NCBI GenBank assembly: GCA_016195245.1
Contig: JACQAC010000061.1
Span: 1-35,519 of the forward strand
Reading direction: 5' to 3'
DNA length: 35,519 nt
Origin: Pseudomonadota bacterium
GTDB taxonomy: Bacteria > Pseudomonadota > Alphaproteobacteria > Caulobacterales > Aquidulcibacteraceae
Below, one piece after another: positions 25,653 to 34,397 of this stretch. Every line of letters starts with the position of its first letter. The stretch's first letter is position 1. The notes under the pieces are model-generated. The model was not told the origin of the DNA, made no database searches, and saw nothing but the letters and a program-made list of their open reading frames with translations. The position numbers and the translations under genes are program-made.

Positions 25653-25773
25653 TTATTTCCATCGCTCCTAACGCAGGTACGTGTTGCGTCGATCATTTGA
25701 ACTCGCAGCCCAATCCGGACACTGGACTGACGACGCGTGTTGCGACGAACGCGAAGATAGATTTCGCCTTAGC

Positions 25774-26529
25774 TTAGGCTTTGTTCTCGCGCGCAGGCGC
25801 TAGCCAAAACGAAGCTCCGACCGCAACAGCAACGACTGCAAGGCGCAGGACATTGCCCAGCCAGCCGCCGAGCGCGTTTTCGCCAAGATCGAACACTTCC
25901 CAGATCGTATTCAACCCGACATGCAGAAAAAGCGGCGGCCAGAAGTTGAACTGCCAGCGCCAAAACAGCCAGCCGAGCAAGATGCCGCTCAGGCCTGTGA
26001 TCGCGACGATGCCGGCGACACTGCCCCAATCCTCGCCCTGGCCGAAATGGGCGACGCCGAAGAACACGGCCGGCCAGACGCACGCCAACCAGACCGGCCA
26101 GCCGCACCAGCGAATGAGCACGCCCAGCGCCAGTCCGCGATAGACAAACTCCTCCGCCAGCGGCCCGCCAAATCCTAACCACGCGATGTCTTGCGCATGC
26201 ACATCCGGCGCAACGCGAGCCAACGCCAAACTCACTGCGATCGCCGGGACCAGCCAGAGCAGCGCCCACAGCGCGGGTCTCCCGATCGGCGCCTGCAAAC
26301 CCGTTTGTCCGATCACCTGCAGCGGCGATCTCCCCGCTGCGAGCGCCGCGAGAAGAACCAGCACAAGCGCATCTCCGAACGAGACGAGCGCCGAGCCAAG
26401 GTACGGAACAGCGCGAACCGGCTCGACCCTAACGAAGGGCGCCAGTAAATCTCCGCTGACAGTGGAGTAAGCGAGCGCGACGGACACGGCCGCCGCGGTG
26501 GCGATCGCCCGCCATCGCGTTAGTCGCAA
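25774..26529 (-). CDS. CPBP-family intramembrane glutamic endopeptidase
   Basis: A 251-residue, multi-spanning membrane protein of the CPBP (CAAX protease and bacteriocin-processing, Abi) family. The three family motifs are present in order: EEFVYRG (EExxxR), FFGVAHF (FxxxH) and LHVGLNTIW (HxxxN), each in a hydrophobic context. About seven to eight membrane helices are visible. Members range from prenyl-protein proteases to bacteriocin immunity proteins, so the role is open. The start is TTG at 26529, with an AGGATGAG ribosome binding site just upstream; no in-frame ATG occurs near the N-terminus. It is divergent from the broken AraC-type gene, with a 50-bp gap. Confidence 0.9.
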   Translation of the reverse strand: MRLTRWRAIATAAAVSVALAYSTVSGDLLAPFVRVEPVRAVPYLGSALVSFGDALVLVLLAALAAGRSPLQVIGQTGLQAPIGRPALWALLWLVPAIAVSLALARVAPDVHAQDIAWLGFGGPLAEEFVYRGLALGVLIRWCGWPVWLACVWPAVFFGVAHFGQGEDWGSVAGIVAITGLSGILLGWLFWRWQFNFWPPLFLHVGLNTIWEVFDLGENALGGWLGNVLRLAVVAVAVGASFWLAPARENKA

Positions 26530-26579
26530 GGACTCATCCTGATGAATCGGACCTTCTCCCGCTTGTTTGATGCGCGCCC

Positions 26580-27459
26580 GTGGTAGCCGATCCCGCCCCC
26601 ATTGGATTGAAGAAATCGGACATCGCGCGCGGCGAACTCGTTCTGTTTCACCCCCCCGCCGAACTCGCAGGCAACGTGTTCGGCTTCATCCATCGCGACG
26701 AAGACCCGGGGCCCTCAAGTCGTTCGGGTTCTCCCTGAAGTCAGATTTTCAATTCAGCTCATGCTGGATCAGCCCTATTGGCTGCGCGACGCCACCGCTA
26801 ACGCCGAATGGAGGCGCCTGCCGCGCATCGCCCTATGGGGTCCGAGATACGACTGGTGCTACGGCTTCGCCGCCGGACGCATCAAGGCGTTCGGCATCGG
26901 TTTGTCCGCCATTGGGCTGAGACGGATCAGTCAGCGCGCCGCCTCGCAGCTCGTAAACATCGTCTTGGATCTCCGAGACGTGCAGCCGGCGCTGGCCGAA
27001 GCGCTCGAACCTCTAGCCCATGAAGCATTCGATACTTGGCGTTTGCGCGCGGAACACGTCTTGCTGGCGTTCTTCCAGCATTCCGAACCTGACCCGCTCG
27101 CATCCACGCTTGATATTTTGGCCACGGCTGACGGCAGCGCAGTCTCCCGCGCCGCCGCGGCCGTGCATCTGTCATCGCGTCAATATCGTCGCGCGTTTGC
27201 CAACCTCTACGGCGTTGCACCAAAGCTTTACCAACGCGCAGTTCGGGTCGATCGTCGAATACGTCAGCTACATGATACGCCTTGGGAGGCCGATGGGTAT
27301 GCCGAAACACCAATTGCCTATGCAGATCAGCCGCATGCGACGCGGGAATTTCGCGCCATGACCGGCCTCAGTCCCGGCGAATATGTCCGCGAAAAACGGA
27401 GTGGCGGCCTGACGCTCAGGTCAGTACCGACCGACGACGTCACGCCTCCGTTTAGGTGA
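26580..27459 (+). pseudogene. AraC-family regulator with a one-base frameshift
   Basis: Two frames together encode one AraC-type protein. The first frame runs from a GTG at 26580 (an in-frame stop lies just before it at 26568-26570) through SDIARGELVLFHPP and FGFIHRDEDPG. It then leaves the family pattern at a GGGG run (26708-26711). Removing one G continues as GPQVVRVLPEVRFSIQLM into the track ORF starting at 26761. That ORF holds the sensor-like domain (WRRLPRIALWGPRYDW) and a C-terminal DNA-binding domain with helix-turn-helix VHLSSRQYRRAFANLYG and FRAMTGLSPGEYVREKR. The C-terminal two-thirds is intact. It is either a true frameshift mutation or a homopolymer error in the sequence. The partner or regulated gene is not evident; the divergent CPBP gene is the nearest candidate. 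Confidence 0.8.
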
Positions 27460-27949
27460 ATAGACCTTCTAATGCTTGGGTGACGCCTTTCGGCGAAGAG
27501 CCGCCGCCCAGAAATTAGGGGGATCGGACTGGCTCCAATCCTACACCTTTCTGCCGAAAATCCCTTTCCCATCAACAAAAGTGCGTTTCGCAATCCGACC
27601 GCATTGGAAAGCGCTTACACTGCCCCGGTCTCTTGTCGGGAGGCTGACGGTACCAACAGCCAATCAGTTCAAGAGATGTGATTTGAGTGTGATGCGGAAG
27701 ATGGTCGCGAGATCGGGCGCCGCAGTTTCGAGGAGAGAAAACGAAACTCGAAGTCGCGGGGACTGGTCCGGGGGCAACCCGGCTTGGCGAAGAGTTAGCG
27801 CCAGTCTTTATCGATGTTGTTTTTCAGCTCAGGCCCGCCTGCGGGCCGAAGCTGCAAAGCAGCGTAGGCCCGTCTGCCTCAACGCATGGCTACTCGCGGC
27901 TCCGTAGGAACGCCACTGAGTCTTCTCCGGTCGACAAAACAAATCACGC

Positions 27950-28008
27950 GGGGCGCGCACCAAGCACCAACCCCTCTATCTTTCTTGCGCACGCTTTGTG
28001 CGCGCCCC
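27950..28008. repeat. 11-bp inverted repeat with 37-bp loop
   Basis: GGGGCGCGCAC (27950-27960) pairs exactly with GTGCGCGCCCC (27998-28008). The 37-bp loop is pyrimidine-rich (CCCCTCTATCTTTCTTG). It could be a dispersed intergenic element or the basal stem of a structured RNA. It is not a terminator in form, because no T-run follows either arm. Confidence 0.4.
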
Positions 28009-28076
28009 GCTCTCCCATCTTTGAGAGCACAACTCTGATCCGCAGTTTTCGCGACTGAAACTGTAAGCGATGAAAC

Positions 28077-28196
28077 GCGTCCCCTCCCCTTGAGGAGAGG
28101 GGGCAGGGGGTGTGGTGAAGTACCAGCCCCCCCGCGCACAAAAACGACGGAGCAACACCCCGCCCCTTAACCCCTCCCCTCAAGGGGAGGGGACGC
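28077..28196. repeat. Two palindromic elements in inverted orientation
   Basis: Copy A (28077-28117) contains CCCCTCCCCTTGAGGAGAGG and then a G-rich run ending GTGTGGTG. Copy B (about 28153-28196) contains CCCCTCCCCTCAAGGGGAGG preceded by CAACACCCCG. Reverse-complementing B reproduces A closely, so each copy is itself a hairpin and the pair forms a larger inverted repeat around a 35-bp spacer. This looks like a twin REP/BIME-type intergenic element. It lies just past the terminator of the PPC-repeat gene. Confidence 0.6.
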
Positions 28197-28204
28197 TGCG
28201 ACCC

Positions 28205-28241
28205 AAAAAAATGCGGCGGCGCCCTTGTCCGGCGCCGCCGC
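28205..28241 (-). terminator. Rho-independent terminator of the PPC-repeat gene
   Basis: On the minus strand a perfect 11-bp stem (GCGGCGGCGCC/GGCGCCGCCGC) with a 7-base loop is followed by CA and then seven T residues (complement of A 28205-28211). It begins 25 bp after the stop of the PPC-repeat gene and is oriented for it. This is the clearest intrinsic terminator in the window. Confidence 0.85.
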
Positions 28242-28265
28242 GCGTGCGTCCCGCCTTAGAGGAGC

Positions 28266-30461
28266 CTACTGACGCACGATCGAAATTTTGTACGAGCCCG
28301 TTGAACCTCCAAGTCCACTCGCCTGAAGGAAGTACGATCCCGCCTGCGGCGGAGTGAAGCGCAGCCGCGCGTTGCGCCCGTGGCCGCCGTCGTCATCGGC
28401 TGCAACGCGTTCGCCGTCGCTGTTGAGCACCGTCAAGTAGGGATCACCGAGCGGGTCATCACCCACAGCCGTAACTTCGATCAGATAATGCGCGCCCGCT
28501 TCGAGATCGACGCGATAGTCATCAAGATCGCCCGCGATCTCGATGCGATTGGCGCGGTCGTCGCCAGCGGCCGCGTCGAGTGTCTCATCGGTGTTGGTGT
28601 TGCCCGGCACATCCGTATCGCTGACGGTCAGCGTGTAGTGGCCCTGGCCTGTGTTGTTGAAGGAAGACACGGCCGCGTAATATTGCCCGCCGGCAACCGA
28701 GGTATAGCTCAGATACGAATTCACGCCCGAGCCGCCATCGTCATCGGACGCCACTTCGTGCCCGTCGGTATCGTAAAGCGTGAGCACGGGGTCGGCGAGG
28801 GGGCCAGGTTCGGCGCCCTGCACGTTGAAGCGGTAGGGGCGGCCTTCCACGAGCGTCACCGCGAACCAATCGATGTCGCCGTCATTGTTGATCATGGCGG
28901 TGCGGCCGTCGCCGTTCGGCTCGATGGATTCCGCGCCGTCAGCGGTGTTGCCGATATCGCCCGCTGACACGCTGATGGAATAGCGCCCTTGGGCGTCGTC
29001 GCTGAAGCCGCGCACTTCCAGATAATAGGCGCCTGCCGCCGGCGCGACGAACTCCATCCATGAATTGAGCCCTTGGCCGCCATCATCGTCGCGCGCCAAT
29101 TCGGCGCCGTCCGGCCCGTGCATAACAATGAGCGGATCTTGCAGCGCGCCTTCGCCCTCCGCGGCGTTGACCGCGATGCGCACCCCTTGGCCGTTCGCCA
29201 GATTGATCTTGAACCAATCCTGATCCCCGGCCGGCGCAATCGTGCCCTCGCGTGAGTCGCCATCAGCGCTCAAAACGGCATCGGTTGTCGCATCGTTTGG
29301 AATGTCGCCGGCGGCAGCGGAAAGGGTGTAGCGCCCGAAGGCCGATTGATCGAACGATTGCACATCGAGAAAGTAAGTCCCCGAATTCGGAGCGGTGAAT
29401 TCAAGATAGGAATTGAGGCCCTCGCCGCTGTCGTCATCGGTCGCCAGCTCTTCGCCATGCGAATCGCGCAGGTGCAGCACCGGATCGGCGAGCCCATGAT
29501 CGTCGCCGCCATTGAGCGAGAAGCGGTAGGATTGGCCTTGCTCAAGGCGCACGCGATACCAGTCGTGATCGCCGGGATAGTCGAGCGCGCCGCTGACGCT
29601 GGCGCCAACATTGACGCGGCCGCGTGTCCCCGTGTCGGCGCTCGCATCATCGGGCGGCAGCGCCGTCGCGGCTATGTTCAGCGTGTAAGCGCCAGTACCC
29701 TGATCGCCGTATCCCTGCGCCGAAACGAACACGTCGCCGCCGCGCGAGGGAATGAAGTTCAGCGAGGAATTGAGGCTGCCTTGGCTGTCGTCGTTCGATG
29801 CAATCTCGGTTCCGTGCGAGTCGACCACGCGGAGCATGGGATCGGCGAGGGGGCTCGCCGCCCCCTGCGTGCCCGCCAGCGTGATTGTGTACATTTGCCC
29901 GGTGTGCGCGCTGAAGCGGTACCAATCGACGTCGCCGGCATAGTCCAGAGAACCGTTCACCGGCGAACCGGCGCTAATCCGCGCGTGTGTGCTGGCGTCA
30001 TTGCCGACCTCGTCGGGCGGCAGCACTGTCGCGGTGACGCTCAAATGATAAGGCCCCGTCGCCGTATCGCTAAAAGATTTGGCTTCGACGAACACATCGC
30101 CGGTCGCGCTCGGCACATAATCCAGCGCCGAATTGAGCGAGCCATTAGCATCGTCATTAAACGCCAGCTGTTGGCCGTCGGCGCCATGGACGGTCAGCGT
30201 CGTGTCGATCGCTTGAGCGGCGTCGCCGCCGGCCACGCCGTCGAGCGTGATATGATAACTCTGGCCGCGCTCGACATGCAGACGATACCAATCGCTGTCG
30301 CCAGCTGGTGAAATCTGTCCGTCGATCGGCGTGCCCGCCACGAGCTGCGCCTGCGTGCTTGCATCCCCCGGTGGATCGCGATCCTGAGCCAAAACAGCCG
30401 GCGCAAATCCCAACGCCATCAGCGCGGCACTGGCCACGCCGATCCAAAGCTTTCCACGCAT
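28266..30461 (-). CDS. Exported protein of six PPC-like beta-sandwich repeats
   Basis: A 731-residue secreted protein from the ATG at 30461, with a GAGGGGAG ribosome binding site. Residues 1-25 are a Sec signal ending AVLA before Gln26. The rest is six repeats of roughly 110-120 residues, each resembling a bacterial pre-peptidase C-terminal (PPC) domain: an entry like GDxDWYRVxLxxGQxY, a middle like LADPVLxLxDxxGxExAxDDD, and an exit like GxYTLSV. The sixth entry is degenerate (GDLDDYRV). The DDD-rich loops could bind calcium. No protease or other catalytic domain is present, although PPC domains usually trail secreted peptidases. It may be a surface or periplasmic adhesion/matrix protein; this is inference. 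The gene has its own strong terminator. Confidence 0.85.
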   Translation of the reverse strand: MRGKLWIGVASAALMALGFAPAVLAQDRDPPGDASTQAQLVAGTPIDGQISPAGDSDWYRLHVERGQSYHITLDGVAGGDAAQAIDTTLTVHGADGQQLAFNDDANGSLNSALDYVPSATGDVFVEAKSFSDTATGPYHLSVTATVLPPDEVGNDASTHARISAGSPVNGSLDYAGDVDWYRFSAHTGQMYTITLAGTQGAASPLADPMLRVVDSHGTEIASNDDSQGSLNSSLNFIPSRGGDVFVSAQGYGDQGTGAYTLNIAATALPPDDASADTGTRGRVNVGASVSGALDYPGDHDWYRVRLEQGQSYRFSLNGGDDHGLADPVLHLRDSHGEELATDDDSGEGLNSYLEFTAPNSGTYFLDVQSFDQSAFGRYTLSAAAGDIPNDATTDAVLSADGDSREGTIAPAGDQDWFKINLANGQGVRIAVNAAEGEGALQDPLIVMHGPDGAELARDDDGGQGLNSWMEFVAPAAGAYYLEVRGFSDDAQGRYSISVSAGDIGNTADGAESIEPNGDGRTAMINNDGDIDWFAVTLVEGRPYRFNVQGAEPGPLADPVLTLYDTDGHEVASDDDGGSGVNSYLSYTSVAGGQYYAAVSSFNNTGQGHYTLTVSDTDVPGNTNTDETLDAAAGDDRANRIEIAGDLDDYRVDLEAGAHYLIEVTAVGDDPLGDPYLTVLNSDGERVAADDDGGHGRNARLRFTPPQAGSYFLQASGLGGSTGSYKISIVRQ

Positions 30462-30639
30462 GTCCACTTCTCCCCTCGTGTCCGCAGCACACAAAAGCAC
30501 AGCGGATCAGGCACGTCGTCAGGATTAACTATCGTTCAAGTGGCTGAAAGGCTGAAAACAGGCGGAAGCACGGCGTTCGCCCGCATCGACGCAAACCGCC
30601 GCAATAAAAGCGGATAGCTGAGGCTTCGCTGACGCTGCG

Positions 30640-31182
30640 TCAGACTTTGATATCGACGCTGGGCGCGTCCTGGCCGCGGCCAGCAGACACCACCACCATG
30701 GCCGCCCGCAAGGTCCGCTCGCCCAGCACGTACCCCGGCTGCATCACCTCGGCGATCGTGTTGGCTGGATGCTCCGACGGGATTTGTGCGATGGCCTGAT
30801 GGATCTTCGGATCAAACACATCGCCCTTGGCGCCAACGCGTTTCAGCCCATGCCGCGCGAATGCGTCGAGCAAGGATTTTTCGGTCAGCTCGACGCCAGT
30901 GAGCAGATTGCGGAAGCCTTCGTCGGCATCGTCGCGAGGCGCGGCCGACAAAGCTCGTGACAGCGTATCGGCCACGGCGAGCAAATCCGTCGCGAAGCGG
31001 TCGATCGCATAAGCGCGCGCATCGGCGGCCTGGCGCTCGGCGCGGCGGCGGGTGTTCTCGACTTCCGCCAGCGCCCGCAACCGGTCATCGCGCGCTTTCG
31101 CCAGCTCTGCCTCAAGCGACGCAGCGTCGGCCGCCGGCTCAGCTCCCTCAGGCAAGTCAGTCTGTGCGTTGGTTTCGCTCAT
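30640..31182 (-). CDS. grpE: Nucleotide exchange factor GrpE
   Basis: GrpE releases ADP from DnaK. The ATG at 31182 (MSETNAQTDLPEG) follows the hrcA stop by 7 bp and has a TGAGGATGG site; the track start (31209) would overlap hrcA. This gives 180 residues. The acidic N-terminus leads into the long coiled coil (SLEAELAKARDDRLRALAEVENTRRRAERQ). The beta-domain follows, with VFDPKIHQAIAQIPSE and VMQPGYVLGERTLRAAMVVVS, the family signature. It is the second gene of an hrcA-grpE unit on the minus strand, separate from dnaKJ about 9.5 kb away. Confidence 0.97.
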   Translation of the reverse strand: MSETNAQTDLPEGAEPAADAASLEAELAKARDDRLRALAEVENTRRRAERQAADARAYAIDRFATDLLAVADTLSRALSAAPRDDADEGFRNLLTGVELTEKSLLDAFARHGLKRVGAKGDVFDPKIHQAIAQIPSEHPANTIAEVMQPGYVLGERTLRAAMVVVSAGRGQDAPSVDIKV

Positions 31183-31189
31183 TCCATCC

Positions 31190-32269
31190 TCAGCGTTCAG
31201 TCCGCCCATCGAGCACGCGCCCGACGATGCGGGCGGTATAATCCACCACCGGGATCACCCGCGCATAATTAAGCCGGGTGGGGCCGATGACGCCCAGCGC
31301 CCCGACCACCCGTCGTTCGGCATTCATATAGGGCGCAACGATCAAGCTCGACCCCGAGAGTGAAAAAAGCGGGTTCTCGGAGCCGATAAACACCCGCACC
31401 GCTTCGCCCGCCTTGGCCAAATCCAGCACCTGGATCAGTTCCCGGGTTTTTTCCAGGTCGTCGAACAAGCGCCGCGCCCGTTCCAGATCGGCCACCGCCT
31501 CCTGATCCTGCAGCAGATTGGCGCGCCCGCGCACGATTAGTGAGCGCCCAACGGTCGGATCCTCGCCCGACCACTCCACCAGGCCGCTCTCGATCAATCG
31601 CGCTGCCGCCTGATCGAGCGCGGCTCGGTCGCGGGCCAAAGCGTCGCCGGCGTCGGCGCGCGCCTCGGCCAGGGTCTTGCCCTTGAAGCGCGCGTTCAGA
31701 TAGTTCGCCGCCTCGATCAGAACGCTCGGCGGCAAGTCCGAGGGCGTGGCGATCAGCCGATTTTCGACCTGGTTGTCCTCGAACACCAACACCAGCAGCG
31801 CTTGGCCCGGTGCAATCGACACGATCTCCGCATGCCGCACCGGCGCGTCGCGCTCCGGCGTCACAACAAGACCCGCCCCACCGGCGAGCCCGGAGAGCAA
31901 TTCCGAAGCCGCGCCCAGCACATCCTGTGGGTTTGTGCCCGCGCGCGTGATGCGCTCATCGATCTCTCGCTTTTCGGGGTCCGCTACTTCGCCAAGCTGC
32001 AGCAAGCTGTCGACGAAGAAACGCAAGCCCGCCTGCGTCGGCCGCCGCCCGGCCATTGCGTGCGGCGCATCGATCAAGCCGAGCGCGGCTAGATCGGCCA
32101 TGGTGTTGCGGATCGAAGCGGGCGACAGCGTCACGCCGCCCAGTTTCGATAACGTGCGCGAACCCACCGGCTCGCCAGTCGTTAAATAAGATTCCACGAT
32201 CTCACGGAAAATCTCGCGCGCCCGTGTGTCGAGCGTAGAAAGATTGGAGGAAGAGGGCGGGAGCGCCAT
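31190..32269 (-). CDS. hrcA: Heat-inducible transcription repressor HrcA
   Basis: HrcA represses heat-shock operons by binding CIRCE elements, with GroEL as the usual co-sensor. The 359-residue protein has an N-terminal winged helix ([27 protein letters not shown], then [19 protein letters not shown]) and the family link [18 protein letters not shown]. The C-terminal domain includes [21 protein letters not shown] and [25 protein letters not shown]. No CIRCE (TTAGCACTC-N9-GAGTGCTAA) was found before hrcA or dnaK, so in this organism the target is probably groESL outside the window. grpE follows closely downstream. Confidence 0.97.
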   Translation of the reverse strand: MALPPSSSNLSTLDTRAREIFREIVESYLTTGEPVGSRTLSKLGGVTLSPASIRNTMADLAALGLIDAPHAMAGRRPTQAGLRFFVDSLLQLGEVADPEKREIDERITRAGTNPQDVLGAASELLSGLAGGAGLVVTPERDAPVRHAEIVSIAPGQALLVLVFEDNQVENRLIATPSDLPPSVLIEAANYLNARFKGKTLAEARADAGDALARDRAALDQAAARLIESGLVEWSGEDPTVGRSLIVRGRANLLQDQEAVADLERARRLFDDLEKTRELIQVLDLAKAGEAVRVFIGSENPLFSLSGSSLIVAPYMNAERRVVGALGVIGPTRLNYARVIPVVDYTARIVGRVLDGRTER

Positions 32270-32314
32270 AGCGTCTAGGTAGCGAACGCAGCCGCGCGCG
32301 CAAGCGCGCTGCCG

Positions 32315-33496
32315 CTAACGCTTCTTCTTCGCCGCAGCGTTGGCCGGCATGGCGCGGCGCATGTAGTCTGCGAACATCGGCACCGTGAAGCCGATCAGCC
32401 CGCGCTCCGGCGAATAGGCCATGCCTTTTTTGATCAGCTCATCGCGAATTGGCGCAGCTTGGCTGAGCGACAGGCCCAAAGCATTGGCGACGTTCGACGA
32501 ATTGATCGGCTCCTCGGCAAATTCCGCCATGGCGCGCGCATAGGATTTCTGCCGCTCCGTCAGCCGCGCCAGCCGCACCTTGAACAAGCCTTCATCCAAC
32601 GCCGCCACCGCATTTGCGCCGGCTCTCTTCGCGTCAGCCAAGCTGATCGGCGATTTGGTCGCCACGTCCCAGCAATGCGAACCCCACACTTGCAGGAAGA
32701 ACGGATAACCGCCGGTTTGTTCGATCACATAATCGAGCGCGTCTTTCGCGTAGCCCACGCCTTCGCGCTTCGCAGGCTCAACCAATGCTTGCCGCGCCGC
32801 TGCTGCTTCCAGCGGCCCAATGGGCGGATAGTCGAACAAGCGCTCAGCATACGATTTCGCATCCCCCGCCAGCTTCGCCAGTTGCGGCAGGCCGCCGCCA
32901 AACAACAACAGCGGCATCTGCCGTTGCGAAATCTTGTGCATCGCCATGATCAGCGCGCTGAGATCGCCTTTCTGCAGATACTGAATCTCATCGATCAGCA
33001 GCACGATCGCGGTCTCGCGTTTCTTGGCGGCGTCGGGGATGGCGAGGAAGAGTTCGGTGAGATCGACAACCAGATCGCCCGTCGCCGGCGCCGAGATGCC
33101 GAAATCGATATCGGAAATGGTGGCGCGGAAAACGCTGGCGAAGGCGCGTAGATGTCCGAACGCTTTTTGCAGATCGGCGCCAGCCTTCTTCAAGCGGTCG
33201 AGCCGGTGCAGGATGTGTTGCAGCTGTGGCGCGAGTTGATGCGCGAGCGGCTTGTCGGGGTCGATCTCCAGAAACGCGGTCTGGCAGCCTTGCTCATCGG
33301 CGAGCGCTTCGAAGGCATTGAGCAATACTGTTTTGCCGACGCCGCGCAGCCCCAGCATGATGGCGCTCTTGGCGGCGCGTCCCGCTTTGGCGCGGGCGAT
33401 CGCCACGCGCGCTTGCTCCATCAGCGCATCGCGCCCCGCAAGCTCCGGAGGAGGGACCCCCGCGCCCGGGTTGTAGGGATTGTGCGTGGCCTGCAT
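32315..33496 (-). CDS. AAA ATPase with C-terminal winged helix (Orc/STAND-like)
   Basis: A 393-residue P-loop ATPase. Walker A is GLRGVGKT at residues 49-56 and Walker B is IVLLIDEIQYL near 164-174, with a sensor-1-like segment PLLLFGGGLPQL. This arrangement, with GGYPFFLQVWG in the lid, fits the ATPase_2/AAA_16 group related to Orc1/Cdc6 and STAND ATPases. Residues about 310-385 look like a winged helix (LTERQKSYARAMAEF, SNVANALGLSLSQAAPIRDELI, KGMAYSPERGLIGFTV). The gene sits between hrcA and rph, which are direct neighbours in many relatives, so it looks inserted. The divergent gap upstream carries repeated TTAGGC-N7-GCCAAA dyads, possibly its own operators. Function unknown; no partner toxin or nuclease is next to it. 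Confidence 0.85.
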   Translation of the reverse strand: MQATHNPYNPGAGVPPPELAGRDALMEQARVAIARAKAGRAAKSAIMLGLRGVGKTVLLNAFEALADEQGCQTAFLEIDPDKPLAHQLAPQLQHILHRLDRLKKAGADLQKAFGHLRAFASVFRATISDIDFGISAPATGDLVVDLTELFLAIPDAAKKRETAIVLLIDEIQYLQKGDLSALIMAMHKISQRQMPLLLFGGGLPQLAKLAGDAKSYAERLFDYPPIGPLEAAAARQALVEPAKREGVGYAKDALDYVIEQTGGYPFFLQVWGSHCWDVATKSPISLADAKRAGANAVAALDEGLFKVRLARLTERQKSYARAMAEFAEEPINSSNVANALGLSLSQAAPIRDELIKKGMAYSPERGLIGFTVPMFADYMRRAMPANAAAKKKR

Positions 33497-33500
33497 AGAG

Positions 33501-33667
33501 TAGTTTGGTCTAGTTAGGCCATAGCGGCCAAATAAATCTATAATGTCGTATTAAGGAATTAGGCCGAGTCGCCCAAACTTGGCGAAACTTTCCTATCAGC
33601 CTACGCCCCTCGCCCGACAGGGCCGCATAGGAAAATTAGGCCCGTATCGCCAAACTAAGCCAAACTA
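33501..33667. repeat. Array of TTAGGC-N7-GCCAAA dyads in the AAA ATPase/rph gap
   Basis: Three similar direct copies begin with TTAGGC at 33514, 33559 and 33636, each followed after 7 bp by GCCAAA or CCCAAA (33527, 33572, 33649). Extra half-sites are TTTGGT at 33503 and GCCAAA at 33659. The copies share TTAGGCC-N-GCCAAACT-like sequence over about 28-34 bp. The 33500-33560 part is clearly A/T-richer than its surroundings and contains a possible minus-strand TATAGA -10 element (33537-33542). The first dyad lies between that element and the ATPase start, a position suited to autorepression. Iteron or operator function is inference. Confidence 0.6.
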
Positions 33668-33683
33668 CCCAACAGGAGCCCGA

Positions 33684-34393
<710 letters not shown>

Positions 34394-34397
<4 letters not shown>

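Larger units (their letters stand above)
27460..28265. other. Gene-free stretch with palindromic repeats
   Basis: About 800 bp with no credible coding sequence. The plus-strand track ORF at 27476-27907 (143 residues) has no visible domain, and its composition shifts from mixed to arginine/alanine-rich, so it is not called. The first part (27480-27790) is richer in A and T than the neighbours. Short inverted repeats include GGCCCGC-CT-GCGGGCC at 27832-27847. The second half carries the separate repeat elements and the terminator listed below. No tRNA or recognised RNA fold was found by eye. Confidence 0.5.

Noticed and set aside
26567-26920. 117-residue ORF overlapping the start of the AraC gene
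   Set aside because: It is out of frame with the conserved AraC sequence and arginine/serine-rich; a shadow frame.
27476-27907. 143-residue plus-strand ORF after the AraC gene
   Set aside because: No recognisable domain, changing composition along its length, and no clear ribosome binding site; treated as non-coding.
28021-28183. Overlapping minus-strand ORFs of 60-86 residues in the repeat region
   Set aside because: They translate the palindromic repeats and have no independent coding support.
30629-30643. CTGACGC-T-GCGTCAG palindrome over the grpE stop codon as a terminator
   Set aside because: No T-run follows on the minus strand, and it includes coding sequence; more likely incidental.
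33579-33683. N-terminal extension of RNase PH in the ORF track
   Set aside because: The extension translates the dyad repeats; the family start and a good ribosome binding site are at 33684.
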